A DNA stretch of 64,000 nt from JAIBJN01 sp963839745 (GCA_963839745.1 CAWIWC010000017.1:62001-126000); one strand, 5' to 3'. Counted from the first letter of the stretch, positions 1 to 8,182 are shown. Numbers and translations are program-made. The notes: generated from the sequence alone by a model not told the origin.

Positions 1-685
1 GCGCTCAGGCTCGTGGACATGCTCGACAAGTTCGAGCCGAACCCGCGCCTGACGTTCGTCGTGCACCTCGACGGCATGCAGGAGATCCACGACTACATCT
101 GCGACTACCCGGGCCTCTGGGAAGTCGCGGTCGACGCGATCCGCGCCGCGCGGGAGAACGGCTTCCGCGTGACCACGAACACGACGATCTTCAAGGAGAC
201 CGAGGTCGACGACGTCATCGAGATGATGGGCTACCTCACGAACGAGGTGGGCATCGACGGGATGCTCGTCGCGCCCGGCTACCAGTACTCGCAGATCGAC
301 CCGAACCTGACCATGACGCGGGACGAGCACGAGGTGAAGTTCCGGCTCATCCGCGACTGCGGTCAAGCGCCACGGCTACCGCTGGCTGGCGAGCCCCGTC
401 TACCAGGACTTCCTCACCGGCGAGCGCAAGCTTCCGTGCGCGCCGTGGGGCTCCGTGACGCGCAACCCGTACGGCTGGAAGGGCCCCTGCTACCTCCTCA
501 CGGACGGGATCTTCCCGACGTACGAGGCGCTCGTGAACGGGATCGAGTGGGAGCGGTACGGCCCCGGCAACGACCACCGCTGCGAGCACTGCGGGATCCA
601 CTCCGGCTTCGAGCCCGCCGCCACCATCGCGACGACCTCGAGCGTCAAGGAGACCGTCAGGAGCCTCGCATGGACACTGCGGTAG
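1..685 (+). CDS. hpnH: HpnH, adenosyl-hopene transferase (3' part, one frameshift)
   Basis: C-terminal part of the radical-SAM enzyme that adds a 5'-deoxyadenosyl group to a hopene, the first step of the extended hopanoid side chain. The gene enters from the left edge. From base 1 it reads the end of the SAM barrel (VVHLDGMQEIHDYI, NTTIFKETEVDD). Near 355-366 the frame moves by one base: sense ends at FRLIRD and resumes as VKRHGYRWLASPVY in a shifted frame, running through NPYGWKGPCY and CEHCGIHSGFEP, family hallmarks, to the TAG at 683-685. An extra G in 'tgcggtc' would explain it. hpnG follows, so the context agrees. Identity is confident; whether the break is real or an assembly error is open. 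Confidence 0.88.
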
Positions 686-688
686 GTG

Positions 689-718
689 TCGCGGAAAGTG
701 CTGACGCACTTTCCGCGA
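689..718. repeat. Perfect 13-bp palindrome between hpnH and hpnG
   Basis: TCGCGGAAAGTGC (689-701), loop TGAC, then GCACTTTCCGCGA (706-718): 13 perfect pairs. It starts 4 bases after the hpnH stop and its right end touches the ribosome-binding site of hpnG. There is no T-run, so a Rho-independent terminator is unlikely. A REP-like dispersed palindrome or a translational control hairpin are the two readings; no second copy was seen in this window. Confidence 0.75.
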
Positions 719-723
719 AGGAG
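718..723 (+). promoter_or_regulatory. Shine-Dalgarno AAGGAG of hpnG
   Basis: AAGGAG, 8 bases before ACG 732. It decides the hpnG start and sits directly at the foot of the 689-718 palindrome, which could hide it when folded. Confidence 0.6.
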
Positions 724-731
724 CCGCCTCG

Positions 732-1316
732 ACGCTCGCGTGTGCTCTGGCGGTCGAGGAGCGGGCGGCCGCCAAAGGCGGAGCGCGCTGCGCGGCGGGT
801 CGGCCTGGGCGCGCGCGAGGGGCTCCGCCGAGCGGGCCGCTCGTCTCCTTCGGGCTCGCGGGCGCGCTCGTCTCCGGCCTCGAGCCGGGCACGCTCCTGA
901 CCGCCCGCCGCGTCGTCGACGCCGAGGGCACGGTGCTCTGGGAGAACGAGCCGCTGCGCGTCCCGGGCGCCCTCACGGCAGTCGTCTGCGACGCGGGCCG
1001 GATCGTCGATGACCCCGTCGAGCGTCGTGAGCTGGCCCGAAGCACGGGCGCCGCCGCCGTCGACACCGAGAGCGCCACCCTGGCCGCTACCGGCCGGCTC
1101 GCCGGCGTCGTCAGAGCCATCTCGGACACGCCCGAGCAGCCCGTCGGCAAGCTCGCACACGCCGCGAGGCGCGACGGCGCCACCGACTGGCGCGTGGTCG
1201 CGCAGGCGCTCACGTCGGAGCCGCGCGCGACCCTCCGCACGGCGCTGGCCACGCGCCGCGCGCTCGCCAGCCTGCGCAGCGCAGCCGCTTCGCTCGCCTC
1301 GGAGGGAGCGCGGTGA
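732..1316 (+). CDS. hpnG: HpnG-like hopanoid-associated phosphorylase, probable ACG start
   Basis: Nucleoside-phosphorylase-fold protein of the HpnG type, which removes adenine from adenosylhopane to give ribosylhopane. The family N-terminus is readable (LACALAVEERAA, then PLVSFGLAGALVSGLEPGTL), followed by VVDAEGTVLWE, a GAAAVDTESATLAA active-site loop and VRAISDTPEQP. No ATG, GTG or TTG lies before this N-terminus. The codon just ahead of it is ACG at 732, with a perfect AAGGAG at 718-723, 8 bases away. The product would be 194 residues, near normal. Either ACG is the start or an ATG was mutated. The stop overlaps the ispH GTG by four bases (GTGA), so the two are translated together. Confidence 0.8.
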   Translation, partial: TLACALAVEERAAAKGGARCAAGRPGRARGAPPSGPLVSFGLAGALVSGLEPGTLLTARRVVDAEGTVLWENEPLRVPGALTAVVCDAGRIVDDPVERRELARSTGAAAVDTESATLAATGRLAGVVRAISDTPEQPVGKLAHAARRDGATDWRVVAQALTSEPRATLRTALATRRALASLRSAAASLASEGAR

Positions 1317-2239
1317 GCAAGCGCGTCCTCGTCGCCGGCCCGCGCAGCTTCTGCGCCGGTGTTGTCCGCGCCATCGACATCGTCGAGGAGCTGCTCAAGC
1401 GCCACGGCCCGCCGGTGTACGTCCGCCACGAGATCGTCCACAACGTCCACGTCGTGCGCGACCTCGAGGAGCGCGGGGCGGTCTTCGTCGAGTCCGAGGA
1501 GGACGTGCCCGAGGGCGCGCTCGTCGTCCTCTCCGCCCACGGGGTGGCCCCCAAGGTCTACGAGAAGTGCGCCGAGCGTGGGCTCCAGGTCGTCGACGCC
1601 GTTTGCCCGCTCGTGTCCAAGGTGCACGCCGAGGCCCGCCGCTACGCGGCGCGCGGCCACAAGATCGCGCTCGTGGGGCACGCCGGCCACGTCGAGGTCG
1701 AGGGCACGATGGGAGAGGCGCCGGACTCGATCGTCCTCGTCGAGACTCCCGAAGACGTCGAGAGCATCGAGCTCGAGGAGGGCCAGCGGCTCGCCTACCT
1801 GACGCAGACCACGCTCTCGCTCGACGACACGGCCGACGTGGTCGACGCGCTCCGCGAGACGCGTCCCGATCTCGTCGGGCCGCCCTCGGCGGACATCTGC
1901 TACGCGACCCAGAACCGCCAGGACGCCGTCAAGCGCATCTGCGAGGAGGCGACGCTCGTGCTCGTCGTCGGCTCGAAGGCGAGCTCGAACGCGAACCGCC
2001 TCGTGGAGGTCGCCCACAGCAAGGGGGCTGATGCCTACCTGATCGACGACGAGACCGATCTCGAGCTCGGGTGGCTCGAAGGCCACGAGACCGTCGGTCT
2101 CACTGCCGGCGCGTCCTCGCCCGAGGTGCTCGTCGAGCGTGTCGTCGATCGTCTCGCGGAGCTGGGCTACGCGGAGCGCGAGAACGTCGAGATCGCGCGC
2201 GAGGACGTCTTCTTCAGGCTTCCTGCAAGCCTCCGCTAA
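1313..2239 (+). CDS. ispH: IspH, HMBPP reductase
   Basis: 4-hydroxy-3-methylbut-2-enyl diphosphate reductase, the last step of the MEP pathway, making IPP and DMAPP. It is 308 residues, a usual length. The three [4Fe-4S] cysteines are present: C14 (SFCAGV), C98 (DAVCPLV) and C196 (DICYATQ). Substrate residues H43 (EIVHN), H76 (SAHGV), H126 and E128 (GHVEVEGTMG) are also kept, as is the late SASSNANRL-like stretch (SKASSNANRL). It starts with GTG in a GTGA overlap with hpnG. Its place behind hpnH-hpnG fits supply of isoprenoid units for hopanoids; it could be the only ispH of the genome or a cluster-specific copy. Confidence 0.96.
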   Translation: MSKRVLVAGPRSFCAGVVRAIDIVEELLKRHGPPVYVRHEIVHNVHVVRDLEERGAVFVESEEDVPEGALVVLSAHGVAPKVYEKCAERGLQVVDAVCPLVSKVHAEARRYAARGHKIALVGHAGHVEVEGTMGEAPDSIVLVETPEDVESIELEEGQRLAYLTQTTLSLDDTADVVDALRETRPDLVGPPSADICYATQNRQDAVKRICEEATLVLVVGSKASSNANRLVEVAHSKGADAYLIDDETDLELGWLEGHETVGLTAGASSPEVLVERVVDRLAELGYAERENVEIAREDVFFRLPASLR

Positions 2240-2242
2240 CGT
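2237..2242 (+). promoter_or_regulatory. -10 hexamer of a leaderless pheA promoter
   Basis: TAACGT ends 6 bases before the pheA ATG and overlaps the ispH stop codon. No Shine-Dalgarno is visible, so the transcript would begin at or next to the ATG. The -35 region is weak. Confidence 0.45.
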
Positions 2243-2248
2243 CACGGA

Positions 2249-3076
2249 ATGAAGACGACGGTGGCCTACCCGGGCCGCGAAGGCGCGCACAGCGCGGCTG
2301 CCTGCGACCGCCTCTTCCCGGAACGGGCCGAGCTCGTCTCGCTCCCGAGCTTCATTGCCGTCGTGGACGCAGCGGCCGAGGGCGAGGTCTCGTTCGGCGT
2401 CCTGCCCATCGAGAGCTCGCTGTCGGGCCCCGTGAACGAGACGCATGACCTGCTCTACGAGTCGTCGCTCTCGATCACCGGCGAGACGATCCTCCCGATC
2501 CGCCACTCGCTCGTCGGCCCGGCCGTCGTCCCGCTGGAGGAGATCCGCGTCGTCCGCTCGCATCCCGTGGCGCTCGACCAGTGCCGTCAGCTGCTCGCCC
2601 AGATGCGGTGGGCAACCGCGATCGCGGCCGCGACCACCGGCGACGCGGCGCACGAGGTCTCCGAGAAGGGCGATCCCTCGGAGGCCGCCATCGCGAGCGA
2701 CCGCGCCGCCGCCACGTACGGCCTCAGCGTGATCGCGTCAGATGTGGGCGACCACCCGGAGGCGTACACGCGCTTCGTGGCCGTCGCGCCCTACACGCGC
2801 CTCGACCGTGGAAGCGACGCGTGGCGAACGGCGTTCTCGTTCGTCACCGACCACGAGCCGGGCGCCCTCCACCGCGCGATCGAGCCCTTCGGGCGGCACA
2901 AGCTCGACCTCGTCCAGCTCGTCTCGCGCCCGATTCCGCGCACGCCCTGGCGCTACCGCTTCGACGCCGTCCTCGCCGGCCACCCGCTCGACGCGCTCGC
3001 CAACGAGACCCTGGCCGAGGTGCGCGGCCTGACGCGCGAGCTGCGCGTGTTCGGCTCCTATCCGGCCTTCGGCTAG
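2249..3076 (+). CDS. pheA: Prephenate dehydratase with ACT domain
   Basis: Turns prephenate into phenylpyruvate in phenylalanine synthesis. The 275 residues hold the periplasmic-binding-like dehydratase domain (YPGREGAHSAAACDRLF, PIESSLSGPVNETHDLL) with the catalytic-loop motif YTRFVAV near residue 178, then an ACT regulatory domain whose LVQLVSRPI segment is the usual ESRP phenylalanine-binding site with the glutamate replaced by valine. The monofunctional form, without chorismate mutase, is normal in actinobacteria. It begins 9 bases after ispH but seems to have its own promoter. The stop codon is also the first three bases of a 108-bp inverted repeat. Confidence 0.95.
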   Translation: MKTTVAYPGREGAHSAAACDRLFPERAELVSLPSFIAVVDAAAEGEVSFGVLPIESSLSGPVNETHDLLYESSLSITGETILPIRHSLVGPAVVPLEEIRVVRSHPVALDQCRQLLAQMRWATAIAAATTGDAAHEVSEKGDPSEAAIASDRAAATYGLSVIASDVGDHPEAYTRFVAVAPYTRLDRGSDAWRTAFSFVTDHEPGALHRAIEPFGRHKLDLVQLVSRPIPRTPWRYRFDAVLAGHPLDALANETLAEVRGLTRELRVFGSYPAFG

Positions 3077-3181
3077 GAGGGTTTGGCGGAATGGTGCTCG
3101 CGCGGGGGCGTCGTTCCGAGGCAGGCGCAGGACGCGTCGGGCGAGCAGCGCGCCGGCACCGTATTTCGTCAAACCCTCCTA
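3074..3181. repeat. 108-bp full-length inverted repeat between convergent genes
   Basis: The ends TAGGAGGGTTTG (3074-3085) and CAAACCCTCCTA (3170-3181) are exact inverses, extending to 16 of 18 pairs. Inside, GGTGCTCGCGCG faces CGCGCCGGCACC (10 of 12), and GGCGTC faces GACGC, so almost the whole element folds on itself around an 18-base loop. It fills the gap between pheA and the convergent acetyltransferase and supplies the pheA stop. It can act as a bidirectional terminator; the sharp ends also resemble a non-coding mobile repeat (MITE or REP type). The same 12 bases recur at 43178-43189. Confidence 0.75.
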
Positions 3182-4102
3182 CTAGGCCGGCGCCCTGAGG
3201 GTCTTCTCGAAGCGCGTGTGCTCGCGCGCGACGCTCATGCCGGCACGCTCGTAGAGCTCCTTCGCGCCGGTGCGGTTCCACGAGTCGACCACGAGGCCGA
3301 TCTCCTTGCGGCCGCGCCGGCGGAACTCCGTCATCGCCTGGCGGAAGAGCGCGGTGCCGAGGCCACGGCGTCGCCAGTGCCGTGCGACGGCGAGCTGCCG
3401 GATCCACCCTTCCTCCTCGTAGTTCGGGCACAGGACGCAACCGACGATCTCGCCGTTGACCTCCGCGATGAACCAGAGCCCCGGCTCGAAGGCCTCGCGG
3501 TCGATCATGAACGCCTGCCACTCCTCGAAGGACTCGGCCTTGTGGCGGTCGTTGTCGGCGAACGCGTCCTGGACGAGCCTGTACACGGCGCGTGAGTCGC
3601 GCTCCTGGTCGAACGTGCGCACCCTGATGCCTTCGGGCCAGGCAGGAGGCGTCGGAGAATCGCCGATCGGCATCGTCATGCGCCAGTACGTGCGCACCGG
3701 CTCGTAGCCGCGCGTGCCGAGCAGGTTGGCGCCGCGCTCGTCGATCGAGGTGATGACCTGGCCGAGCCGGAACTCCTGACCGGGCGCCGCACGCTCGAGC
3801 GCGCGCTGCTCCGACCATTCGAGGAGCGTCTCGCCGATGCCCTTGTCGCGGTGCTCGGGGTGGACGTAGACGTCCACGTAGTCGTTGCGGATGAACGCGG
3901 CGTAGGCAACGAGCGTGTCGCCTTCGACGACCACCCTCGCGTCCTTCTCGAGGTCGAAACCGGGCATGTGCCAGTCGGTGAGGAGATCGTCGAGCTCGAA
4001 GTCGGGGGCGCCGAACTCGTCGATGTCGCACGCGATCACGAGATCGGTGATCGCCCGAGCCTCGTCCTCTCGCGGAGCCCGTGTGGTCATGGTCGTCTCC
4101 AT
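3182..4102 (-). CDS. Tandem-domain GNAT acetyltransferase
   Basis: A 306-residue protein with two GNAT folds. The first half holds VYVHPEHRDKGIGETLLEW (acetyl-CoA loop Q/RxxGxG/A as RDKGIG); the second holds LAVARHWRRRGLGTALF (RRRGLG) and a GRKEIGLVVDSWN strand. Substrate is unknown. It starts at ATG 4102 in a TGATG overlap with the thioredoxin stop and is the last gene of a six-gene operon that also encodes a deacetylase, so a lysine- or amine-acetylation role is possible (inference). The stop abuts the 108-bp inverted repeat. The double-GNAT layout resembles mycothiol synthase, but no mycothiol genes are near. Confidence 0.85.
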   Translation of the reverse strand: METTMTTRAPREDEARAITDLVIACDIDEFGAPDFELDDLLTDWHMPGFDLEKDARVVVEGDTLVAYAAFIRNDYVDVYVHPEHRDKGIGETLLEWSEQRALERAAPGQEFRLGQVITSIDERGANLLGTRGYEPVRTYWRMTMPIGDSPTPPAWPEGIRVRTFDQERDSRAVYRLVQDAFADNDRHKAESFEEWQAFMIDREAFEPGLWFIAEVNGEIVGCVLCPNYEEEGWIRQLAVARHWRRRGLGTALFRQAMTEFRRRGRKEIGLVVDSWNRTGAKELYERAGMSVAREHTRFEKTLRAPA

Positions 4103-4665
4103 CAGTAGAGGGCGGTTGCCAGGCGGCGCCTGTAGAGGGTCGTGAGGGGATGCTCCGGGCCGAGCTCGCCGAAGAGCGCGACCATGATCTCCCGGATCCG
4201 CTCGCGCTCGTCGGGGTCGGCGCCGCCGAGGCGGCCGAGCAGGGTCTCGAGCACGCGCTCGTAGTCCTCCTCGGCGAGCGGGCCGAGGACCTCGGGGAAC
4301 TCGCCCGACGCCTTGAGCTCCTCGAGCAGGCGCTCGGAAGGGCGGGGGCCGGTGAGCTTGTCGAGGAAGGCGTCGATCGCGGTGGGCGAGACCGCGCCGA
4401 CGAACTCGTCCACCACCTGGCCGTCGCGGAAGGCCTTGACGTTGGGGATGCCCCTGACGTCGTAGCGCATCGCCAGGTCGGGGTTCGCATCGGTGTCGAC
4501 CTTGACGAGGGCGATCTCCCCGTCGCGCTCGCCGATCGCCTTTTCCAGCACCGGCGTCAACGTCTTGCACGGGCCGCACCAGTCCGCCCAGAAGTCGACG
4601 ACGACGGGCAGGGTCTTCGATTGCTCGATGACGTCGGCTTCGAAGGTGTCTGTGGTGACGTCCAT
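4102..4665 (-). CDS. Thioredoxin with C-terminal TPR region (YbbN/CnoX type)
   Basis: 187 residues. The N-terminal thioredoxin domain has the active site WCGPC (DFWADWCGPCKTL) near residue 30 and the cis-proline loop GIPNVKAF. The C-terminal helical part (ERLLEELKASG, YERVLETLLGRLGG) matches the TPR-like tail of YbbN/CnoX co-chaperones. An intact CGPC suggests real redox activity, unlike E. coli CnoX. Start ATG 4665 fits the domain; upstream codons belong to the neighbouring gene. It lies one base after the deacetylase stop and overlaps the acetyltransferase start. Confidence 0.88.
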   Translation of the reverse strand: MDVTTDTFEADVIEQSKTLPVVVDFWADWCGPCKTLTPVLEKAIGERDGEIALVKVDTDANPDLAMRYDVRGIPNVKAFRDGQVVDEFVGAVSPTAIDAFLDKLTGPRPSERLLEELKASGEFPEVLGPLAEEDYERVLETLLGRLGGADPDERERIREIMVALFGELGPEHPLTTLYRRRLATALY

Positions 4666-4666
4666 C

Positions 4667-5521
4667 TCAGGCGGCGGCGAGGACTGAGCCCACGAGCCCT
4701 GGCAGGGTCTGGGTGTTGTACCCGCCTTCGAGCACAAACGCTACCCGCTCGCACACCGTCAGCGTCAGCGCGGCCAGGGCCGCGAAGCCCTCCGCGGTGA
4801 CCTCGAGCCCGCCGATCGGGTCTCCGGCCGCGGCGTCGAACCCGGCCGAGACGAGAACGAGGTCGGGCTCGAAGGCCCGCATGGCGGGGACGACGATTTG
4901 CTGTGCGGCGGTCACGATCTCGTCATCGCCTGCGCCTGCTCCGAGCGGCACGTTGAGCGTCGTCTCGTTGCCCTCCCCGGGCCCGCCCGAGCCTGGGTAG
5001 AAGGGCCACTGGTGGAGCGAAGCGAAGAAGACCGTCGCATCGTCCCAGAAGGTGTCCTGCGTGCCGTTCCCGTGGTGGACGTCCCAGTCGAGGATGGCGA
5101 CACGCGCGAGCCCGAGCTCCCGCTGCGCGTGGCGGGCGGCCACGGCGACGTTGTTGAAGATGCAGAAGCCCATTGCCCGACCGGGCAGGGCATGGTGACC
5201 GGGCGGCCGCGCCAGCGAGAAGCCACCGAGCTCGACCGCCTGGATGGCGGCTCCAGCGGCGAGGAGCGCGGCCTCGTAGGTCGTTTCGGTGCAGAGCGTG
5301 TCGGCGTCGAGCATGGTGGGCCTGCCGCTCTCCGAAACGACCCGAATCGCCTCGACGTAGTCGCGCTCGTGGACCATGGCGACCTGGTCGACGGTTGCGG
5401 GCTGCGCCTCCACGAAGTCCGGGAAGGCGTCGAGGAGAACGGCGATCCTCTCCGCGCGCTCGGGGTGCCCGCCCGTGGGGTGGAGCGCGGCGAAGGCCGG
5501 GTGGCTGACGACCGGTCTCAA
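4667..5521 (-). CDS. Histone-deacetylase-family hydrolase (AcuC/APAH-like)
   Basis: Zinc amidohydrolase of 284 residues that removes acetyl groups from lysines or polyamines. Visible motifs are the catalytic His pair in RPPGHHALPGRAMGFC, the metal ligands in LDWDVHHGNGTQ, and the third ligand in VSAGFDAAAGDPIGG, plus the C-terminal LEGGYN. The start is TTG 5521 in a TTGA overlap with the SDR stop; the N-terminus then reads VVSHPAFAALHPTGGHPERAER-like family sequence. Its operon partners include a GNAT acetyltransferase and a thioredoxin. Possible roles are reversing protein acetylation or polyamine catabolism; sequence alone cannot separate them. Confidence 0.9.
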   Translation of the reverse strand: MRPVVSHPAFAALHPTGGHPERAERIAVLLDAFPDFVEAQPATVDQVAMVHERDYVEAIRVVSESGRPTMLDADTLCTETTYEAALLAAGAAIQAVELGGFSLARPPGHHALPGRAMGFCIFNNVAVAARHAQRELGLARVAILDWDVHHGNGTQDTFWDDATVFFASLHQWPFYPGSGGPGEGNETTLNVPLGAGAGDDEIVTAAQQIVVPAMRAFEPDLVLVSAGFDAAAGDPIGGLEVTAEGFAALAALTLTVCERVAFVLEGGYNTQTLPGLVGSVLAAA

Positions 5522-6273
5522 CTCGCCGGCCGGGAGACGACCTGCTGGACGAGTGCGCCGTCCGCGAGGTAGCTCGCCCCGCTCACGTAGGCGGCCTCGT
5601 CGCCGGCGAGAAACGACACGACCGCGGCGACTTCCTCCGGCGTGCCGGGGCGGCCGAGCGGGATCTCGGGGCTCAGGCTGTCCGCCTCGACGTTGCGTTC
5701 GGTCGCGATGGCGCCCGGTGCCACGGCGTTCACGCGGATCTCGGGCGCGAGCTCGACCGCCAGCGCGCGCGTCAGCATCCCGAGCGCGGCCTTGGCCGCC
5801 GAGTAGAGCGCGAGCCCGGGCCGCGGGACGTGCTCGTGGACGCTCGTCACGTTGACGATCGAGCCCTTTCCCTGCCGTCGCATGGGCTCGGCGGCGGCGA
5901 CCGAGAGCAGGAACGCGGCCTTGACGTCGACGGCGAAGACCGCGTCGAAGTCCTCCGCGGTCAACTCGAGGGCCGGCTTGGCGAGCGAGATCCCCGCGTT
6001 GTTGACGAGGACGTCGAGGCGGCCGAGGCCCCGGACGACCTCGTCCACGATGCGCGCCGGAGCCGCGGGATCCGTGAAGTCGGCCGGAACCCAGATCCCA
6101 TCCGCTCCGGCAACCTCCTCGAAGCGCGCCTTGGACTCCGCGCCCTCGTCCTTCGTGTGGAAGCCGAGCGTATAGCCGTCGTCTCTGAGGCGTCGCGCGA
6201 CCGCGAGGCCGATCCCTGTCGAGGCGCCGGTGACGAGGGCGACCCGCTCCACGTCCGAAGCCTGCCCGGTCAC
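5518..6273 (-). CDS. Short-chain dehydrogenase/reductase
   Basis: Classical SDR of 251 residues with an NAD(P)-binding VTGASTGIGLAVARRL, the NNAG motif (LVNNAGISLAKP), catalytic Ser (NVTSVHEH) and YxxxK (YSAAKAALG). The C-terminus has PGAIATERN and a lid. It starts with GTG 6273 in a GTGA overlap with the flavoprotein upstream and ends in a TTGA overlap with the deacetylase. It resembles 3-oxoacyl-ACP or glucose dehydrogenases; the substrate cannot be told. Confidence 0.88.
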   Translation of the reverse strand: MTGQASDVERVALVTGASTGIGLAVARRLRDDGYTLGFHTKDEGAESKARFEEVAGADGIWVPADFTDPAAPARIVDEVVRGLGRLDVLVNNAGISLAKPALELTAEDFDAVFAVDVKAAFLLSVAAAEPMRRQGKGSIVNVTSVHEHVPRPGLALYSAAKAALGMLTRALAVELAPEIRVNAVAPGAIATERNVEADSLSPEIPLGRPGTPEEVAAVVSFLAGDEAAYVSGASYLADGALVQQVVSRPAS

Positions 6274-7340
6274 GCGCGGGCGCGAACGTGCGCCGGCCCG
6301 ATGTCGGCGGGGCTCGGGCAGCCCAGGAGGAGCTGCGCGAGCCGGATCTCGTCGCGCAGGATCTCCAGGACGTGGCGCGCGCCTTCTTCTCCGGCCGCCG
6401 CGAGCCCCCAGAGCGCCGGACGGCCGATGAACACTGCTTGCGCGCCGAGTGCGAGCGCCTTGGCGACGTCCGTGCCGCGCCGGATGCCGCCGTCGAGGTA
6501 GACCTCGGCGCGGCCGCCGACGGCCTCGGCGACCTCCGGCAGGACTTCCAGCGTCGCGGGCACGCCGTCGAGCTGCCGGCCGCCGTGGTTCGAGACGACG
6601 AGCCCGGCGGCGCCGTGCTCGACGGCGAGCGACGCGTCCTCTGCGGTGAGGACCCCTTTGACGACGAGCGGGAGGTCGCACTCGGAGCGCAGCCACTCGA
6701 GGTCACGCCACGTGAGGCTCGTGTCCACGATCTCGCCGAGCGTGTCGTGGAAGTAGTCGCTCCCCACGAGCGTCCGCGGGAGGTTCGGCATCGGGAGGCC
6801 TTCCGGGAGGCTGAAGCCGCTCCGCAGGTCGCGCTCGCGCGGCCCGGCCGTCGGGAGGTCGACGGTGAGGACGATCGCGCCGAAGCCGTTTTCGGCTGCC
6901 TCGGCGACGAGGTCGCGCGTGAAGTCGCGGTCGCGCGACCAGTAGAGCTGGAACCACCGCTTGGCCTCGGGCGCGCCCTCGGCGAGCTCGGCAGGGCGAA
7001 CGCTGCCGAGGCTCGAGAGCGTGTAGATCGTCCCCGCGGACGCAGCCGCCCGCGCCAGCGCGGGCTCGCCGTCGGGGTGCGCGACGCGCTGGAGCGAGGT
7101 GGGGGCGACCATGAGCGGCATGGCGATCTCGGTTCCGAGCACGGTCGTCGCGGTGCTCACGGCGCTGACGTCCACGAGCATCCGCGGCCGCAGGAGCACG
7201 CGGCCGTACGCCGCGCGGTTCTCCTGCAGAGTGACCTCGTCGCCCGCCCCGCCGACGACGTAGCCCCAGTACCCGGGCTCGGCGCGCTCCTCGGCGAGCC
7301 GCTCGTAGTCGGCGCAGTTGATCGGGCGGACGTCGCTCAC
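6270..7340 (-). CDS. FMN-dependent alpha-hydroxy-acid dehydrogenase/oxidase
   Basis: TIM-barrel flavoenzyme of the lactate dehydrogenase/glycolate oxidase family, 356 residues, oxidising an L-2-hydroxy acid to the keto acid. It shows the FMN-binding MPLMVAPTSLQRVAHPDGE, QLYWSRDRDFT, the catalytic VSNHGGRQLDGVPATLEVL (base His and substrate Arg), and DGGIRRGTDVAKALALGA for the phosphate. The N-terminal Tyr (GYWGYVVGGAGDEVT) is kept. GTG 7340 overlaps the exonuclease stop as GTGA. Lactate, glycolate or mandelate are all possible substrates. Confidence 0.9.
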   Translation of the reverse strand: MSDVRPINCADYERLAEERAEPGYWGYVVGGAGDEVTLQENRAAYGRVLLRPRMLVDVSAVSTATTVLGTEIAMPLMVAPTSLQRVAHPDGEPALARAAASAGTIYTLSSLGSVRPAELAEGAPEAKRWFQLYWSRDRDFTRDLVAEAAENGFGAIVLTVDLPTAGPRERDLRSGFSLPEGLPMPNLPRTLVGSDYFHDTLGEIVDTSLTWRDLEWLRSECDLPLVVKGVLTAEDASLAVEHGAAGLVVSNHGGRQLDGVPATLEVLPEVAEAVGGRAEVYLDGGIRRGTDVAKALALGAQAVFIGRPALWGLAAAGEEGARHVLEILRDEIRLAQLLLGCPSPADIGPAHVRARA

Positions 7341-8182
7341 GCCTCGGCCCGCTCGCGCATGCGCTTGGCGAGGTTCGCGAGCCCCCACGACTCGGCGAGC
7401 GCGCTTCCCGCCTCCCAGTCGGGGTCCGTGTCCGGCATGTCCGGGACCTTGGCGTCGGCCTGGAGCGTCGTGATCTTCAGGTAGTCGCGCAGCGCGTCGG
7501 CCTGGTCGGGGAAACCTCCGGCCTCGAGGCAGGCTTCCAGCGAGCCGTACTTGGCGAGGAGGCTTGCGGCGCGGCCGGGGCCGATGCCCTTCGCGCCGGG
7601 GATCCGGTCGGAGGGATCGCCCCGGAGGGCGACGAAGTCCGGCACGAGCTCCGGCGCGACGCCGTAGATCTCCTTCACCTCCTTGGGCCCGACGCGTACG
7701 AGCTCCCGCTGTCCGGGCTTGGGGCGCAGGATGGTGGTGTGCTTGCTGGCGAGCTGGTAGAGGTCGCGGTCGTTCGTGAAGACGAGGGTCTTGCCCCCGC
7801 GTGCCTCCTCCTCCCGCACTGCGACGCCGAGGAAGTCGTCGGCCTCGTAGCCGTCGGCCTTCGCCCACTGGAAGCCGAGCGTGCCCACAAGCTCGGGCAG
7901 CTTGTCGAGCTGCGAGGTGAGCACGGGCGGGAAATCGCGGCCGGACTGATATTCGGGAAGAAGCGCGCTCCGGTAGGTGGGAACCCCTATGGAGTCGAAT
8001 CCCACGAAGACCGTGCGCGGTTCCTCGTCCTCCCACGCCCGCAGGAGCATGTTGGCGAAGCCGACCAGCATGTTCGCCTGGTTCCCCGCCCCGTCCTTGA
8101 TCGACGAGGGCAGCGCGTGGAAGGCTCGATGGGCGAGGTTGTCGCCGTCGATGGCCAGGAGAGGTCTCAAGTCCACGTCCAT
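7337..8182 (-). CDS. 5'-3' exonuclease (free-standing Pol I N-terminal domain)
   Basis: 281-residue FEN-type nuclease like the 5' nuclease domain of DNA polymerase I, cutting flaps and RNA primers. Acidic metal sites are visible: LAIDGDNL, DGYEADDFLG, FTNDRDLYQL, and the helix-hairpin-helix region ALRGDPSDRIPGAKGIGPGRA. The protein ends without a polymerase domain. It is the first gene of the minus-strand operon; ATG 8182 has a TAAACG hexamer 6 bases upstream, so it is probably leaderless. Confidence 0.9.
   Translation of the reverse strand: MDVDLRPLLAIDGDNLAHRAFHALPSSIKDGAGNQANMLVGFANMLLRAWEDEEPRTVFVGFDSIGVPTYRSALLPEYQSGRDFPPVLTSQLDKLPELVGTLGFQWAKADGYEADDFLGVAVREEEARGGKTLVFTNDRDLYQLASKHTTILRPKPGQRELVRVGPKEVKEIYGVAPELVPDFVALRGDPSDRIPGAKGIGPGRAASLLAKYGSLEACLEAGGFPDQADALRDYLKITTLQADAKVPDMPDTDPDWEAGSALAESWGLANLAKRMRERAEA

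Noticed and set aside
347..2653. 768-codon open frame on the minus strand over hpnG/ispH/pheA
   Set aside because: It is an antisense frame of high-GC coding DNA, rich in Arg and Ala without motifs; the plus-strand genes are certain.
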